Assembly: GCA_021732975.1 (NCBI GenBank)
Contig: JAKFWC010000011.1
Span: 62,001 to 126,000, forward strand
Reading direction: 5' to 3'
DNA: 64,000 nucleotides
DNA from: Planctomycetaceae bacterium
GTDB taxonomy: Bacteria > Planctomycetota > Planctomycetia > Planctomycetales > Planctomycetaceae
Shown: positions 56,093-64,000 of the stretch, piece by piece
How the letters are laid out: every line of letters starts with the position of its first letter
Position numbering within the stretch: position 1 is the first letter of the stretch
The notes under the pieces: generated by a model
Told to the model about the DNA's origin: nothing
Databases searched by the model: none
The model's input: the letters and a program-made list of their open reading frames with translations, nothing else
Position numbers and translations under genes: made by a program

Positions 56093-56434
56093 CCCCTCGC
56101 TGGTCTCAAACAACTGTTCGCTGGCCGATTCTTCGCCATAATCGTTACAGCTTATCGCGGAATCGCGTGCGACTGTTCCGTCTGTAACGAATCGTTCCGA
56201 CATATGTTCCAGCGCGGTTAGCAGGATTGAGCGCAGCGAGACGGTTGTGCGCGCAGTTGCGGATGATCCGATTTGACCGGGTCGTTCCTGAAGCAGAATC
56301 CATAGGGTTTGCACTCGATTCACCCGAATTAAGTCCCATACCGCATTTGTGGATCGCGCTTGCCACGATCCGCGCCGTGGCTTGAGCCACGAATTGTTTG
56401 ATCGACTATTCCGACTGGAAATGGATTTCCACCC
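56093..56434. other. Non-coding gap before the secretin gene
   Basis: A 342-base gap with no convincing gene. Just before the secretin ATG lies the palindrome TGGAAAT-GG-ATTTCCA (56416-56431), ending 3 bases from the start codon. It covers the only purine-rich ribosome-binding candidate, so it might control translation. A promoter for rcpA is likely here but was not identified. Confidence 0.45.
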
Positions 56435-58003
56435 ATGATTCCGTTCCGTCCTGCATGGGCCTTGCGGGCCGTCATTAGCACGCTGTTGTTGGCACCCGCC
56501 GGGGTGCACGCTCAACAACCGGAGATCACGCTGAAGCAACGAGTGAATGACATCGTTGAATCCGTGGTTTCCGCCGAACTGGAAGTGAAGGTGACCAAAC
56601 GGCGGTCGAAGATTCTGCGATTGAAGCAAGATGTCTTTCGCGTCGCGGTTGCCGATCCTTCGATTCTCGACTTCGTGGCCTTTGGAACGCGCGAAGTCGA
56701 AATCATTGGTAAGGAAACCGGCAGCACCACGGTGACGCTTTGGGCGGGCAACGAGCAGGCTCCGCAAGTGCTGAGCATGCTCGTGACCGTTGTGAAGGAC
56801 GACGCGGTTGATCAGCAACGCCGCCTGGAATATGCCGAACTGGAATCGATGATTAACGAGCTGTTCCCCAACAGCCGGATTCAATTGATTCCGATTGCCG
56901 ACAAGCTGATCGTGCGCGGTCAGGCGCGGGATGAGATTGAAGCGACGCAGATCATGTCGCTGATTCGCGAGAATGCCGGATCGGCAGCACTCGGGCAGAA
57001 TGGCGGCGGTATCAATCTCACGGCCGGGGGGACCGCAGCGCAACCCTTTCCGGATGCCTCGCAACTGCCGACCAGCAGCGTGATCCAACTCCTCAACGTC
57101 CCCGGTGAAAAGCAGGTGATGCTGAAAGTCCGCATCGCCGAAATCAAGCGGTCGGCCTTCCGGCAACTGGGGGCGGACCTCGACTTCAACATCAACGAAT
57201 TCTTCCTCGCCTCCGCACTGGGTGGCGGTGGGAACGCCATCTTCTCCGGGACTTTCAGTGATGGCTCGTTCAACCTCATTCTCCGCGCCATGATGAACAA
57301 CGGCTCGGCGAAGATTCTTGCGGAGCCGAATCTGGTCACGCTCAGCGGACAACCGGCGACCTTCCTCTCCGGTGGGGAATTTGCCGTGCCGACCGTCGTG
57401 GGTGTGGGTGGGGCTCAAGCGGCGACAACATCGTTCAAAGGCTTCGGCACCTCCATCGCATTCACGCCGACCGTCGTCGACAAGGACCGGATCCGACTGC
57501 AAGTCTCTCCCACGTTCAGCACGCTGAATCGAGACAACGCCGTCAACGGCATCTTCGGGCTTGATACTCGGCAGGTCTCGACCACGGTCGACATGCGGGA
57601 AGGGCAGGTGCTGGCCCTCGCCGGTTTGCTGCAGGAACAGCAGAACGGCACGATCCGTCGCGTCCCCTTCCTGGGTGATATTCCGGGATTGGGTGTGCTC
57701 TTCAGTGACAAGACCATCACCCGCGATGAAACGGAATTGATTGTGCTGGTATCTCCCGAACTGGTCCACCCGCTCGATCCCGAACATGCCCCGCAGATTT
57801 TGCCCGGCATGGAAGTCACCGAGCCGACCGATAAAGACTTCTTCTACTACGGCGACATTGAAGGTCGACCGGATTGCCATCACCGTGGCACTGTCTGGCC
57901 GTTGTATCGCAGCCGTTTGAAACGAGCCGGGTACGGTGATCTGAAATCGGTGGAGAAGTCGCAGCAATACTTCCTCAGCGGCCCCTTTGGGTTCAGCGAA
58001 TAG
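56435..58003 (+). CDS. rcpA: Tad pilus secretin (RcpA/CpaC)
   Basis: A 522-residue outer-membrane secretin. A signal peptide (AVISTLLLAPAGVHAQ) is followed by an N-terminal domain with SKILRLKQDVFRVAVADPS, the RcpA/CpaC N-domain, then a BON-like segment (LIPIADKLIVRGQARD). The secretin domain has VMLKVRIAEIKRSAFRQLG, AEPNLVTLSGQPATFLSGGE and the C-terminal GDIPGLGVLFSDKTITRDE and ETELIVLVSPELV. It forms the channel through which the Flp pilus leaves the cell. The tail of about 70 residues after the secretin domain is longer than usual. It heads a plus-strand group with two lipoprotein genes. Confidence 0.95.
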   Translation: MIPFRPAWALRAVISTLLLAPAGVHAQQPEITLKQRVNDIVESVVSAELEVKVTKRRSKILRLKQDVFRVAVADPSILDFVAFGTREVEIIGKETGSTTVTLWAGNEQAPQVLSMLVTVVKDDAVDQQRRLEYAELESMINELFPNSRIQLIPIADKLIVRGQARDEIEATQIMSLIRENAGSAALGQNGGGINLTAGGTAAQPFPDASQLPTSSVIQLLNVPGEKQVMLKVRIAEIKRSAFRQLGADLDFNINEFFLASALGGGGNAIFSGTFSDGSFNLILRAMMNNGSAKILAEPNLVTLSGQPATFLSGGEFAVPTVVGVGGAQAATTSFKGFGTSIAFTPTVVDKDRIRLQVSPTFSTLNRDNAVNGIFGLDTRQVSTTVDMREGQVLALAGLLQEQQNGTIRRVPFLGDIPGLGVLFSDKTITRDETELIVLVSPELVHPLDPEHAPQILPGMEVTEPTDKDFFYYGDIEGRPDCHHRGTVWPLYRSRLKRAGYGDLKSVEKSQQYFLSGPFGFSE

Positions 58004-58094
58004 TGACCGTCGTTGCGCGATGTTAACAGTTGAGAGTCATTGACAAGACAGTCGTATCACAGGTGGTCACCGGCCGCCTTCAGGATCCCCCATC

Positions 58095-58682
58095 ATGACC
58101 ACGCCCGGCCAATTGCAGAAATGGACGACCGCAACATTGTTGGTTGCGGCCGCGGGTTGTGTCGGCAGCGGCGACTGGAAACGAACGCCGCTCGTCGATC
58201 TGCAACCCATGCCCATGGGAACACTCAGCGATCCCATCTGGCAGCAGCAGGAAGAGAATGCGGAAGCGTCGGACTTCGTCGTGCATGAACACGAATGGGT
58301 TGGCAATTCGTCGCAACTCAACGCCGCCGGCATGGATCACGTTAAACAAATCGCCGCGCGGTTGTGCAGCGTGCCGTTCCCGGTGATCATCGAACGCAGC
58401 AGCATGAGCGTCAACCCGGCGTCGCGGCACCAGTTCCCGGTGAACGGTCACGAGGAACTGGATATGGAGCGTCGCGAATTCATCTCCCGCGCCCTCGGCG
58501 AGTTGGGTGCCCAGCATCCCGACGAACGCGTGGTGGTGGCTCCGGCCTTGACGCCCGGCTTCCAGGACTTTGAAGCCGAACAGGCCTATCAGAACGGCTT
58601 CTCAAATCAGAACGGTTTCGGTGGCGGTTACGGCAACGGATCGAGTGGCGCGTTTGGTGGCGGTTTCGGCGGCGGCTTCTAG
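58095..58682 (+). CDS. Tad-locus lipoprotein of unknown family
   Basis: A 195-residue lipoprotein with lipobox VAAAGC (Cys22). The middle contains VGNSSQLNAAGMDHVKQIAARL, then FPVIIERSSMSV, then RREFISRALGELG, which together resemble an OmpA/CpaD-like alpha/beta unit. The C-terminus is Gly/Phe/Asn-rich (FGGGYGNGSSGAFGGGF). It lies 91 bases after the secretin gene, in the position where CpaD-type lipoproteins occur in Tad loci, so a CpaD-like pilot or secretin partner is possible. Family assignment is not certain. Confidence 0.65.
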   Translation: MTTPGQLQKWTTATLLVAAAGCVGSGDWKRTPLVDLQPMPMGTLSDPIWQQQEENAEASDFVVHEHEWVGNSSQLNAAGMDHVKQIAARLCSVPFPVIIERSSMSVNPASRHQFPVNGHEELDMERREFISRALGELGAQHPDERVVVAPALTPGFQDFEAEQAYQNGFSNQNGFGGGYGNGSSGAFGGGFGGGF

Positions 58683-58732
58683 ACGCGCCGGTTCCGCACG
58701 TTCGACTTTCGCCCACGCAAAGGATTGCGTCC

Positions 58733-59665
58733 ATGCGACCTTACTCGTCTACCACACGGATCATGACCGGCGTCGTGTTGTTGCTCGGCGCCGCGTCCGG
58801 CTGCGCTTCCGTGAAAAGCCTGGCATGGAACCCGTTCACGGATCGCATCAAGGATCGTGAGAACCGCTACAACTTCGCGCAGGTGACGGAGCGGGGCGGC
58901 GACAATCAACGAGCCGAACGGAACTATCGTACGCTCTGTGAGGAAGCTCCGAAGGATGCGCGGTACTGGCAGCGCTTAGGAGTCGTGCTCGTTCATGACG
59001 GGAAAGTGAAGGACGGGATTGCGATGCTGGAGAAAGCCCGCGATCTCGATGAGGACAACGTTGCCATCCTCAACGATCTCGGTTATGCCTACACCGTCGA
59101 AGGCGAATTTTTTGAAGCCGAAGCAACCCTGCGGCAGGCGATGAAAGTCGACTCTCGCGACGTTCGGACCCAGAACAATCTGGCAATGGTGCTGGGTTAC
59201 ATGGGGAAGACCGACGAAGCGTATGAGCTCTTCCGTCGCAACGCCGATGAGGGAACCGCGCGGAACAATATCGCTTACATTCATGCTCAGGCCGGGAACA
59301 TGAATCTGGCCGTGAAGGAATACAGTAAGTCGCTCAGCCATTCGCCGGGAAATAAACCTGCCGCGGAAGCGCTGGTACAGATCAACACTTTGAATCGCAA
59401 TCTGGCCGCGATGCCCAAGTCGGAGTCCAAAGTTCAGCTCGCGGCGGATCAATCTTTCGAGCACGAACGTGCCGTGCCGAAACGACCCGTGCAGGAGAAT
59501 CATGAAGTCGAACGGTCTGATCTGGTGCAATTGCTGAACGAAGTTGAGACCGAAGAGGCCCCGCAAACCCCCGACGATCCGTGGGCGACGAACGACAAAC
59601 CCGTTGTCGGTCGAGCCGTCTCCGTGAGCCGCGACGACTACGATTGGTCGTCGTCGACACCCTAA
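58733..59665 (+). CDS. tadD: TPR lipoprotein, TadD-like
   Basis: A 310-residue lipoprotein with lipobox GAASGC (Cys24). TPR repeats occupy about 45-210, including RYWQRLGVVLVHDGKVKDG, AILNDLGYAYTVEGEFFEAE and TQNNLAMVLGYMGKTDEAY. The C-terminal 100 residues are charged and probably disordered. TadD lipoproteins of this kind are needed for secretin assembly in Tad systems. It ends 8 bases before the convergent tadC gene, so the two halves of the locus meet tail to tail here. Confidence 0.8.
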   Translation: MRPYSSTTRIMTGVVLLLGAASGCASVKSLAWNPFTDRIKDRENRYNFAQVTERGGDNQRAERNYRTLCEEAPKDARYWQRLGVVLVHDGKVKDGIAMLEKARDLDEDNVAILNDLGYAYTVEGEFFEAEATLRQAMKVDSRDVRTQNNLAMVLGYMGKTDEAYELFRRNADEGTARNNIAYIHAQAGNMNLAVKEYSKSLSHSPGNKPAAEALVQINTLNRNLAAMPKSESKVQLAADQSFEHERAVPKRPVQENHEVERSDLVQLLNEVETEEAPQTPDDPWATNDKPVVGRAVSVSRDDYDWSSSTP

Positions 59666-59673
59666 CGGCGAGG

Positions 59674-60657
59674 TTACCGCGACTGCCCGCGGTTGATGCG
59701 GACCCCCGAGAGATTTTCTTGCTGAGCCGTGATCGATTCGGCATCGAGCACACCACCGGGCTGATGCGCGTCGCGAATGAAGTTGCGCAGCTGCAGCAAC
59801 GGCGGTCCCACCAACAGGATGAAGACCGGCGGGGCGAGGCACAGCAGCACGGGGAACAACATTTTGATGCTGGTTTTACCAGCCCGTTCCTCGGCTCGCT
59901 GACGGTACTGGCGGCGCATACTGTCCGCGAATTCGGTCACCGCGGAAGCGACATGCGTGCCGGTTCGTTCGGTCTGACTGACCAAGGATGACAGCGCGTT
60001 GACATCCTGCGCGTTCATTCGCCGGGCAAACTCTTTCAAGGCCTTCTGCATCGAATCGGCTTCGGCATGACGGCGGACCACTTCTAATTCGACGGCGATA
60101 TCCGGGTGAAAGAACTCGACATCGCGCGCGACTCGTTCCAGAGAATCCCGCAGCGGCAATCCGCCGGTGAGACACATGCGGATGATGTCCAGCGCATCGG
60201 GCAGCCCTTGCTCAATACGCCCCAGCCGCTGGTTCGCCTGCCAGCGCAGAATGAGTCGCGGCAGCAAATAGCACAGTGCTCCGGCGATCAGTGTCGTATT
60301 GAGAATAATTTGTGGCAGCGATGTCGTTGGGTCGGCAACAACCGCGGCGGTTCCGCCAAAGAACAACGTGCCGAGGGTGACGACGTTGCGCGCGAACAGA
60401 AACTCAATCAGTGCCGACGAACTGTAGAACCCGGCGCGGCGCAGATCCTGCTCGAGCGTATCGATTTCACCGCTGAAGAGCGGGATCGCGCCAGCCATCG
60501 CGCGACGAAACCGCCCCGGACGCGATTTCTGCGTTTGTACAGCGACATCGGCGATATTCCGCACACGCTCCCGGGTCCGTACGGCCGTTAATCCCAACGT
60601 CAAAACCAGCGTAAACGTGGCAAAGAACGCCGCGAACGTGATGATGTCAATCCACAT
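59674..60657 (-). CDS. tadC: Tad inner-membrane platform protein TadC
   Basis: A 327-residue type II/IV secretion F-domain protein. Transmembrane helices lie near 5-25, 90-110, 120-140 and 280-300. The cytoplasmic T2SSF domain has QGLPDALDIIRMCLTGGLPL, FARRMNAQDVNALSSLVSQ and MRRQYRQRAEERAGKTSIKM, typical of TadC. With TadB it forms the inner-membrane platform that couples TadA ATP hydrolysis to pilin assembly. It is last in the minus-strand set rcpC-tadA-tadB-tadC. A 124-base gap with an inverted repeat separates it from tadB. Confidence 0.9.
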   Translation of the reverse strand: MWIDIITFAAFFATFTLVLTLGLTAVRTRERVRNIADVAVQTQKSRPGRFRRAMAGAIPLFSGEIDTLEQDLRRAGFYSSSALIEFLFARNVVTLGTLFFGGTAAVVADPTTSLPQIILNTTLIAGALCYLLPRLILRWQANQRLGRIEQGLPDALDIIRMCLTGGLPLRDSLERVARDVEFFHPDIAVELEVVRRHAEADSMQKALKEFARRMNAQDVNALSSLVSQTERTGTHVASAVTEFADSMRRQYRQRAEERAGKTSIKMLFPVLLCLAPPVFILLVGPPLLQLRNFIRDAHQPGGVLDAESITAQQENLSGVRINRGQSR

Positions 60658-60689
60658 ATGACTACATTCCCTACGTTCTGTCGAACGTG

Positions 60690-60761
60690 TGCCACTGGCC
60701 TTGCCAGCGTCTTCTTGATGCGTAGATCTGAACCGTTAAAGCACTGGCAGAGCCAGTGGCA
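60690..60761. repeat. Inverted repeat between tadB and tadC
   Basis: Arms 60690-60707 and 60744-60761 (18 bases) are complementary with two mismatches and enclose a 36-base loop. The arms carry TGCCACTGGC and TGCCAG. It lies between two same-strand genes of the tad operon and could alter the ratio of their transcripts. Confidence 0.8.
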
Positions 60762-60781
60762 TACGGCGATTCGACCGCCTG

Positions 60782-61735
60782 TTACCGCTCCGGACGCAGC
60801 ATCAGGAACACCCATACCAAGCCGATCAGTTCCAGGACCAGCGCGATCATCAGCAACGTGCGCCCCAGGGCATCGTTGAACAGCATGTCGACATGCTCGC
60901 GCTGAAACGACATCAGAAACAAGGCCGCCAGGGGGGCGATGGAGGCAATGATGATCGTCGACATCCGTCCGGCCGCGGTTGAGGCTTGCACCTGGCGCTG
61001 TGCCGTAATGCGGTCGCGCACGACGGCAGACATCCGTTCGAGAGTTTCCGACAGGGGTCCACCGGATTGACGCTGAACGATCAATGTCGTCACCAGAATG
61101 CGGATTTCAAGCAACCGTACTCGGGACGCCAATGATTTCAGCGTCTTCTCGAAGCTGCGACCCATGTTGAGTTGTTGCACGCAGGTGCGGAATTCGTCGG
61201 CTAATTGTCCGGTCGCTTCGTGGGCAACCAGTGACAAAGCCTGTTCGGTACTTTGACCGGCGCGAGTCGCGCGAGCCACCATTTCGATGACATGTGGGAG
61301 TTGATCGCGACACGCCCGCAATCGGCGCCCGCGGTAAATGATCAAACCGATGAGCGGCAGCCCCATGCCCGCCATCCCGCCCGCGATGCCCCGCAAGGGC
61401 TCATCGCTGTAGAGCCATAAGCCGCCGCCGAGGAGCAAGCCGCACGTGAGAAAGACGAGGAACACGGTGGTCGGCGAGAGTTGTGTGCCCGATTCGGTCA
61501 CAAGACGATCGAAGCCCCGATCGATCTTGTCAAAGAGTTGCTGGCTGTTGGGAGCGTCGGCATTGTCCGGTGTGCGACGCAAGCGGACGGTCGACTTTCC
61601 CGAACTTACGGTCGCGCGGGATGTCGCCGACAGATCGCGCACAACGAGTCCGATTGCCAGCACTGCTAGCGAAATCGCCGCGAAAACCAGCAATGTGACT
61701 TCCGGAACACCCACGATGACACTTCCCGACGGCAA
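60782..61735 (-). CDS. tadB: Tad inner-membrane platform protein TadB
   Basis: A 317-residue type II/IV secretion F-domain protein of the TadB group. Hydrophobic helices lie near 8-28, 88-108 and 110-130 (TTVFLVFLTCGLLLGGGLWL) and at the C-terminus. The T2SSF region has QLPHVIEMVARATRAGQSTEQAL, EFRTCVQQLNMGRSFEKTLKSL and QRQSGGPLSETLERMSAVVRDR. It pairs with TadC in the platform. It starts 15 bases after the tadA stop, so the two are cotranscribed. Confidence 0.9.
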   Translation of the reverse strand: MPSGSVIVGVPEVTLLVFAAISLAVLAIGLVVRDLSATSRATVSSGKSTVRLRRTPDNADAPNSQQLFDKIDRGFDRLVTESGTQLSPTTVFLVFLTCGLLLGGGLWLYSDEPLRGIAGGMAGMGLPLIGLIIYRGRRLRACRDQLPHVIEMVARATRAGQSTEQALSLVAHEATGQLADEFRTCVQQLNMGRSFEKTLKSLASRVRLLEIRILVTTLIVQRQSGGPLSETLERMSAVVRDRITAQRQVQASTAAGRMSTIIIASIAPLAALFLMSFQREHVDMLFNDALGRTLLMIALVLELIGLVWVFLMLRPER

Positions 61736-61750
61736 GCAAGAACTCTGATA

Positions 61751-63130
61751 TCAAGCACGGGACGGAATACGACGACGGTCGAACAACTCGTCCGGCAGCC
61801 GAATTCCCGAGGCCCGCAATCGTCCGAGGCAGGTGGGCCGATAACCGGTGAAGTAGAACTCACCCTGAGCCATTCCCGTCTCATCGACGCCGGTTTGCTC
61901 GAAACCGAAGATGTCTTCGAGATGGAAGCCGCTATCGCGGACACCCACGATTTCCGAGATCTGCATCACGCGCCGCACGCCGCCTTTGAGCCGGGCGAGA
62001 TGCACGACCAAGGCCATGCCGGAAACGATGTATTGCCGCACGACGGCGATCGGCAGATCGAACCCGGACATCGCGACCATCAGTTCCAGTCGTGAGAGAG
62101 CATCGCGGGTATCGTTGGCGTGAATCGTCGTTAGAGAACCTTCGTGACCGGTGTTCATCGCCTGCAGCATGTCGAGCGCTTCGCCGCCACGGACTTCGCC
62201 GATGATGATGCGATCGGGCCGCATGCGGAGGCAGTTCCGCACCAGAGCCCGCGGTGTAATTTCGCCAATGCCTTCATTATTCGGCGGCCGCGTTTCCATC
62301 CGCACCACATGCCGATGCTGCAATTGCAGTTCGGCGGAATCTTCGATCGTGATCAACCGTTCGTCGTGCGGGATGAACTTGGCCAGCGCGTTGAGCAGCG
62401 TGGTCTTCCCTGCACCCGTACCTCCGGAGATCAGAAAACTGACGCGGGCATCAATCGCGGCTGCCAGAAACTCGACGATGTCGCGCGGAATCGAACCCGC
62501 ATCGATTATGTCTTCCACTTGCAACGGGCGGCGACCAAAACGGCGAATGGAGAGCGTCGGCCCGTTGAGCGCGAGCGGCGGGATGACCGCGTTAATGCGG
62601 GAACCGTCAGGCAGCCGCGCATCGGCCATCGGGCTGACTTCGTCGATGCGCCGTCCGACTCGGGAAACGATGCGTTGGATAATCCGCATCAGGTGCTGCT
62701 CGTCGGCGAACATCACGTCGGCTTGTTCCAGCCGGCCGTGACGCTCGACGTAAATCTCATGTGGGTGATTGACGAGGACATCGCTGATCGCGTCGTCGTT
62801 CATCAACGTTTCGAGCGGACCCAGTCCGAAGACTTCGTGATAGACTTCTTCGAGCATTCGTTCCCGCAGTACGGGATCGTAACGTGGGACTTCCTCGGCG
62901 AGGATTTCCTGGGCGAGCGTGCGGACTTCTTTCGCCAGCTGATCTTTCGAGACATGCGCGAGCATAGAGAGATCGAGGGCATCGACCAGTTGCTCGTGGA
63001 TGCGGACTTTGAGTTGTTGGAACGCGAGTTCCGCCGGGTTGATATCCGCAGCCCGTTCAACCGAGGTGAGTCGCAAAGTATGCGACTGTTGTGGCGACAT
63101 AACCGGGGTGTCCGCGTGAGAGTGAATCAT
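61751..63130 (-). CDS. tadA: Tad pilus assembly ATPase TadA/CpaF
   Basis: A 459-residue type II/IV secretion ATPase. The N-terminal helical domain is followed by the RecA-like ATPase with Walker A ISGGTGAGKTTLLNAL near 245, the Asp-box/Walker B IIIGEVRGGEALDML, and the His-box TGHEGSLTTIHAND. The CpaF-type segment EVYHEVFGLGPLETLMNDD is also present. It powers both assembly and possibly retraction of Flp pili from the cytoplasmic side. No TadZ/CpaE localisation gene is in the window; it may lie beyond the right end. Confidence 0.95.
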   Translation of the reverse strand: MIHSHADTPVMSPQQSHTLRLTSVERAADINPAELAFQQLKVRIHEQLVDALDLSMLAHVSKDQLAKEVRTLAQEILAEEVPRYDPVLRERMLEEVYHEVFGLGPLETLMNDDAISDVLVNHPHEIYVERHGRLEQADVMFADEQHLMRIIQRIVSRVGRRIDEVSPMADARLPDGSRINAVIPPLALNGPTLSIRRFGRRPLQVEDIIDAGSIPRDIVEFLAAAIDARVSFLISGGTGAGKTTLLNALAKFIPHDERLITIEDSAELQLQHRHVVRMETRPPNNEGIGEITPRALVRNCLRMRPDRIIIGEVRGGEALDMLQAMNTGHEGSLTTIHANDTRDALSRLELMVAMSGFDLPIAVVRQYIVSGMALVVHLARLKGGVRRVMQISEIVGVRDSGFHLEDIFGFEQTGVDETGMAQGEFYFTGYRPTCLGRLRASGIRLPDELFDRRRIPSRA

Positions 63131-63197
63131 TCAATCATTTTCGCTGTGAAGCGCCGGCTCAGCCGACGTTAGCCCGGAGTCATGCTCGTGGAAGAAA

Positions 63198-64000
63198 CTA
63201 CCGACCAGCTGCCACGACTTTGTTCAAACCAGCGGAACCTTGTGCCTGGCGGCTATCCACCGGGGTGACGCCCCGCTTGTTCGGGTCATGGGCAATCGGT
63301 GTCCGAATGCGTCCACCCCGTTGCAGGATCCGCGCACCCTCTTCCAGATTCCGGGCGAATTCCACCACCTTCTTTTCCGGGCCGAGATAGATTTCCATCT
63401 GCTTCGGCGGTTGATTCGCCGGCAGTCCGAGCAAATCGTCGAGAGTCACGCGCTCGGCATTCGCGGTGAGGAGGTCGGCCACGGTGCCGTGCGAACCTGT
63501 ACCGGCCTTGGCGGCCCCCGATGCGGCGTCGATGGTGTTGTGATTCATCGCGTCGCGGGAATGGCTGACGGCTCCCAGATTGAAGGGCAGCACGCCGAGG
63601 TTGTCGTCGCCGTTGCGAAGGGCGAGCGACAGTTCGCCGCGGCCTTCGACGACCTTGAGCATCTTCCCTTGCTGCGGGGTCACCGCAAGTGTCACTGATC
63701 CAGCCGTGACGCGATCCTGCGGATTCGTGGGAGATTGCCCCGGCACCACATTGCTATCGAGTGCGAGGACTTCGACCTGTTCGAGCAAGGTCAGCGTGAC
63801 TTCCGGACGGTCGCCTTCCGGCCGCGAACGGAACATGACATCGACGATTGATCCCGGTGTGGCGAACCCTTCCACAGAGCCGATGTTCTCAATCGGTACC
63901 GTCACGGCGCGGTAACCGGGTTGCAAGCGCTCGGCGATTCCCGGACCGGAGTTGCTCGGATAGAACAACTCGGGCAGGAACGGGTCGCCTTTCTTGATCG
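63198..64000 (-). CDS. cpaB: Flp pilus assembly protein CpaB/RcpC, cut by the window end
   Basis: The reading frame is open through position 64000, so the N-terminus is missing; 267 codons and the stop are present. Conserved CpaB/RcpC features are LQPGYRAVTVPIENIGSVEGF, the SAF-like start; PGSIVDVMFRSRPEGDRPEV; LLEQVEVLALDS and VTLAVTPQQGKMLKVVEGRGELSLALR. CpaB is a periplasmic protein that binds peptidoglycan or the secretin. The C-terminal extension (about 100 residues after ALRNGDD, ending GLNKVVAAGR) carries a second conserved stretch with PPKQMEIYLGPEKKVVEFARN. It lies 67 bases upstream of tadA and likely leads the operon. Confidence 0.85.
   Translation of the reverse strand, partial: IKKGDPFLPELFYPSNSGPGIAERLQPGYRAVTVPIENIGSVEGFATPGSIVDVMFRSRPEGDRPEVTLTLLEQVEVLALDSNVVPGQSPTNPQDRVTAGSVTLAVTPQQGKMLKVVEGRGELSLALRNGDDNLGVLPFNLGAVSHSRDAMNHNTIDAASGAAKAGTGSHGTVADLLTANAERVTLDDLLGLPANQPPKQMEIYLGPEKKVVEFARNLEEGARILQRGGRIRTPIAHDPNKRGVTPVDSRQAQGSAGLNKVVAAGR

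Noticed and set aside
55817..57967. A 716-codon open frame on the minus strand, opposite the secretin gene.
   Set aside because: It is antisense to rcpA, whose protein matches a known family along its whole length. The antisense product resembles nothing and reflects GC-rich codon bias.
62144..63172. A 342-codon plus-strand open frame opposite tadA.
   Set aside because: It is a shadow of the tadA coding region. The tadA motifs are intact and explain the sequence.

Overview
The window is a chromosomal segment of a planctomycete (order Planctomycetales by gene content). The evidence is a DUF1559 protein, a Tat-targeted DUF1501 protein, a Tat-targeted Gfo/Idh/MocA oxidoreductase, a tetrahydromethanopterin-pathway formyltransferase/hydrolase subunit (FhcB), a membrane-anchored eukaryote-type Ser/Thr kinase, cadherin-like repeats, and a phoH - 7TM-HD - ybeY - corC operon. 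DNA is fairly GC-rich throughout. I saw no rRNA, tRNA, CRISPR array, insertion sequence or prophage.

Layout. 1-6.7 kb: end of a cadherin-repeat surface protein, a TolC-like lipoprotein, two membrane proteins and a CE15-type esterase. 6.7-13.7 kb (all minus strand): a nitrogen-control block read as amt, a sensor-less sigma-54 activator, three PII genes and glnD. The first PII gene of the series is degenerate at effector-contact residues. 13.7-24.2 kb: GH18 protein, Ser/Thr kinase translationally coupled to a small protein, bifunctional PutA with a probable TTG start, a small Cys-motif gene, a methyltransferase and a DUF1559 fusion protein. 24.2-31.9 kb: argJ coupled to an HD-domain gene, fhcB, sthA, an RluA-type pseudouridine synthase and a DUF1501 protein. 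31.9-37.4 kb (minus strand): phoH, 7TM-HD phosphodiesterase, ybeY, corC, a widely conserved RNA-metabolism/ribosome-maturation neighbourhood. 37.9-52.5 kb: ExeA-like ATPase, peptidase-MA-like protein, glgB, family-4 uracil-DNA glycosylase, Gfo/Idh oxidoreductase, several secreted proteins of unknown function, a SlyD-like prolyl isomerase and a sulfatase-fold protein that has lost its catalytic residues.

52.6-64 kb is a Tad (Flp pilus) locus. Minus strand: flp pilin, TadE-like, small membrane protein. Plus strand: TadE-like, TadG-like, lipoprotein, RcpA/CpaC secretin, lipoprotein, TadD-like TPR lipoprotein. Convergent minus strand: cpaB/rcpC (cut by the window end), tadA, tadB, tadC. Together these cover pilin, pseudopilins, outer-membrane channel, ATPase and inner-membrane platform. 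The prepilin peptidase and TadZ are not in the window.

Between genes lie at least nine long, nearly perfect inverted repeats of different sequence. Several sit in convergent gaps and some supply the stop codons and last residues of the flanking genes. They look like dispersed REP/BIME-type palindromes and are the main non-coding structure here. I found no clearly new defence or mobile system. The best leads are the degenerate PII paralogue in the nitrogen block, the palindrome families and the pseudo-sulfatase.
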